This document shows, piece after piece, positions 7,166 through 7,578 of a stretch of 7,578 nt of DNA. Source of the DNA: Bacteroidales bacterium UBA7258 (GTDB taxonomy: Bacteria; Bacteroidota; Bacteroidia; Bacteroidales; UBA932); the NCBI GenBank assembly GCA_002472565.1, contig DKSK01000026.1, positions 1 through 7,578 on the forward strand, given 5' to 3'. Position 1 is the first letter of the stretch. Each line of letters starts with the position of its first letter. A model generated the notes under the pieces. It had not been told where the DNA came from, ran no database searches, and saw only the letters and a list, made by a program, of their open reading frames with translations. Position numbers and translations under genes: made by a program.

Positions 7166-7578
7166 ACCGTCGAAGAGATCGATCTTCCGCTGGGCCATCG
7201 CCGCATCCTTCGGAGAGTGCGTCACCATTACGATCGTAGCCCCCTCCTGATTCAGTTCCGTGAGCAGGTCCATCACCTCCTTCCCGTTCTTCGAATCGAG
7301 GTTTCCGGTCGGCTCGTCGGCGAGTATCAGCTTCGGGTTGATGACCACCGCTCTCGCTATCGCCACCCTCTGCTGCTGTCCTCCAGAAAGCTGCTGCGGA
7401 AAATGGCTCGCCCTATGACTGATGTTCATCCGCTTCATTATCTCCGTGACGCGCTTCTTCCTCTCCCCTGCTGAAACATTCAGGTATCGGAGCGGAAGCT
7501 CTATGTTCTCATATACTGTCAGTTCATCTATCAGGTTGAAGCTCTGGAACACAAAACCGATGTTCCCCTTGCGGAATT
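7133..7578 (-). CDS. ABC transporter ATP-binding protein, MacB/LolD type (5' end outside window)
   Basis: The C-terminal 147 residues of the ATPase subunit that should power the permease encoded next on the same strand. The frame stays open to the right edge (visible from FRKGNIGFVFQSFNL), so the gene starts outside the window; the GTG at 7552 is an internal codon, not a start. Visible motifs are the Q-loop (FQSFNL, Gln11 of the fragment), the ABC signature LSGGQ (63-67), Walker B (LILADEP, Asp87/Glu88), the D-loop (NLDS, 92-95) and the H-loop (VTHS, His120). Walker A lies outside. The short linker between Q-loop and signature, and the sequence around Walker B, are typical of the MacB/LolD/FtsE-like group. 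The last ten codons and stop are within a tandem 35-bp duplication. Function as an exporter or lipoprotein-release ATPase is inferred from the family and the neighbour. Confidence 0.95.
   Translation of the reverse strand, partial: FRKGNIGFVFQSFNLIDELTVYENIELPLRYLNVSAGERKKRVTEIMKRMNISHRASHFPQQLSGGQQQRVAIARAVVINPKLILADEPTGNLDSKNGKEVMDLLTELNQEGATIVMVTHSPKDAAMAQRKIDLFDGQIVGDVQNEL

Noticed and set aside
7133..7552. Reading the ATPase as a complete short gene starting at the GTG at 7552
   Set aside because: The frame continues upstream with typical ABC ATPase sequence (KGNIGFVFQ) and the Walker A region is missing, so the gene is cut by the window edge.

Overview
The window looks like the chromosome of a Bacteroidota species, most likely from the order Bacteroidales. 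Three things point there. The outer-membrane barrel protein belongs to a family concentrated in that phylum. The complete genes lack clear Shine-Dalgarno sequences. A TAnnTTTG-like -7 element lies ahead of the barrel gene. Base composition is moderate, and genus cannot be settled from the sequence.

Layout, left to right. Positions 1-170 hold no convincing gene but contain a long bulged hairpin (47-87). At 171-2258 on the minus strand is a TonB-dependent-receptor-like outer-membrane beta-barrel protein with a signal peptide. A 150-base divergent intergenic region (2259-2408) carries four phased GTTAA repeats, a plausible shared operator. On the plus strand follow a membrane sensor histidine kinase (2409-3935) and an OmpR/PhoB-type response regulator (3988-4689). 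A hairpin terminator (4701-4739) separates them from a convergent minus-strand pair: a MacB/FtsX-type ABC permease with eight predicted membrane segments (4773-7067), preceded by its ATP-binding subunit (7133-7578, cut by the right edge and lacking Walker A).

Likely working relationships. The kinase and regulator form one two-component system. The direct repeats between it and the divergent barrel gene have the 10-11 bp period typical of OmpR/PhoB-family sites, so the regulator may control its own operon and the barrel gene. The ATPase and permease form an exporter or lipoprotein/envelope-stress type complex; being convergent and separated by a terminator, they need not belong to the same regulon.

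I see no new biological system. The gene families are ordinary. The items worth a second look are small: the phased operator-like repeats, a perfect 36-bp in-frame repeat in the sensor domain of the kinase, a 35-bp tandem duplication of the 3' end of the ATPase gene, and the hairpin at the left edge.
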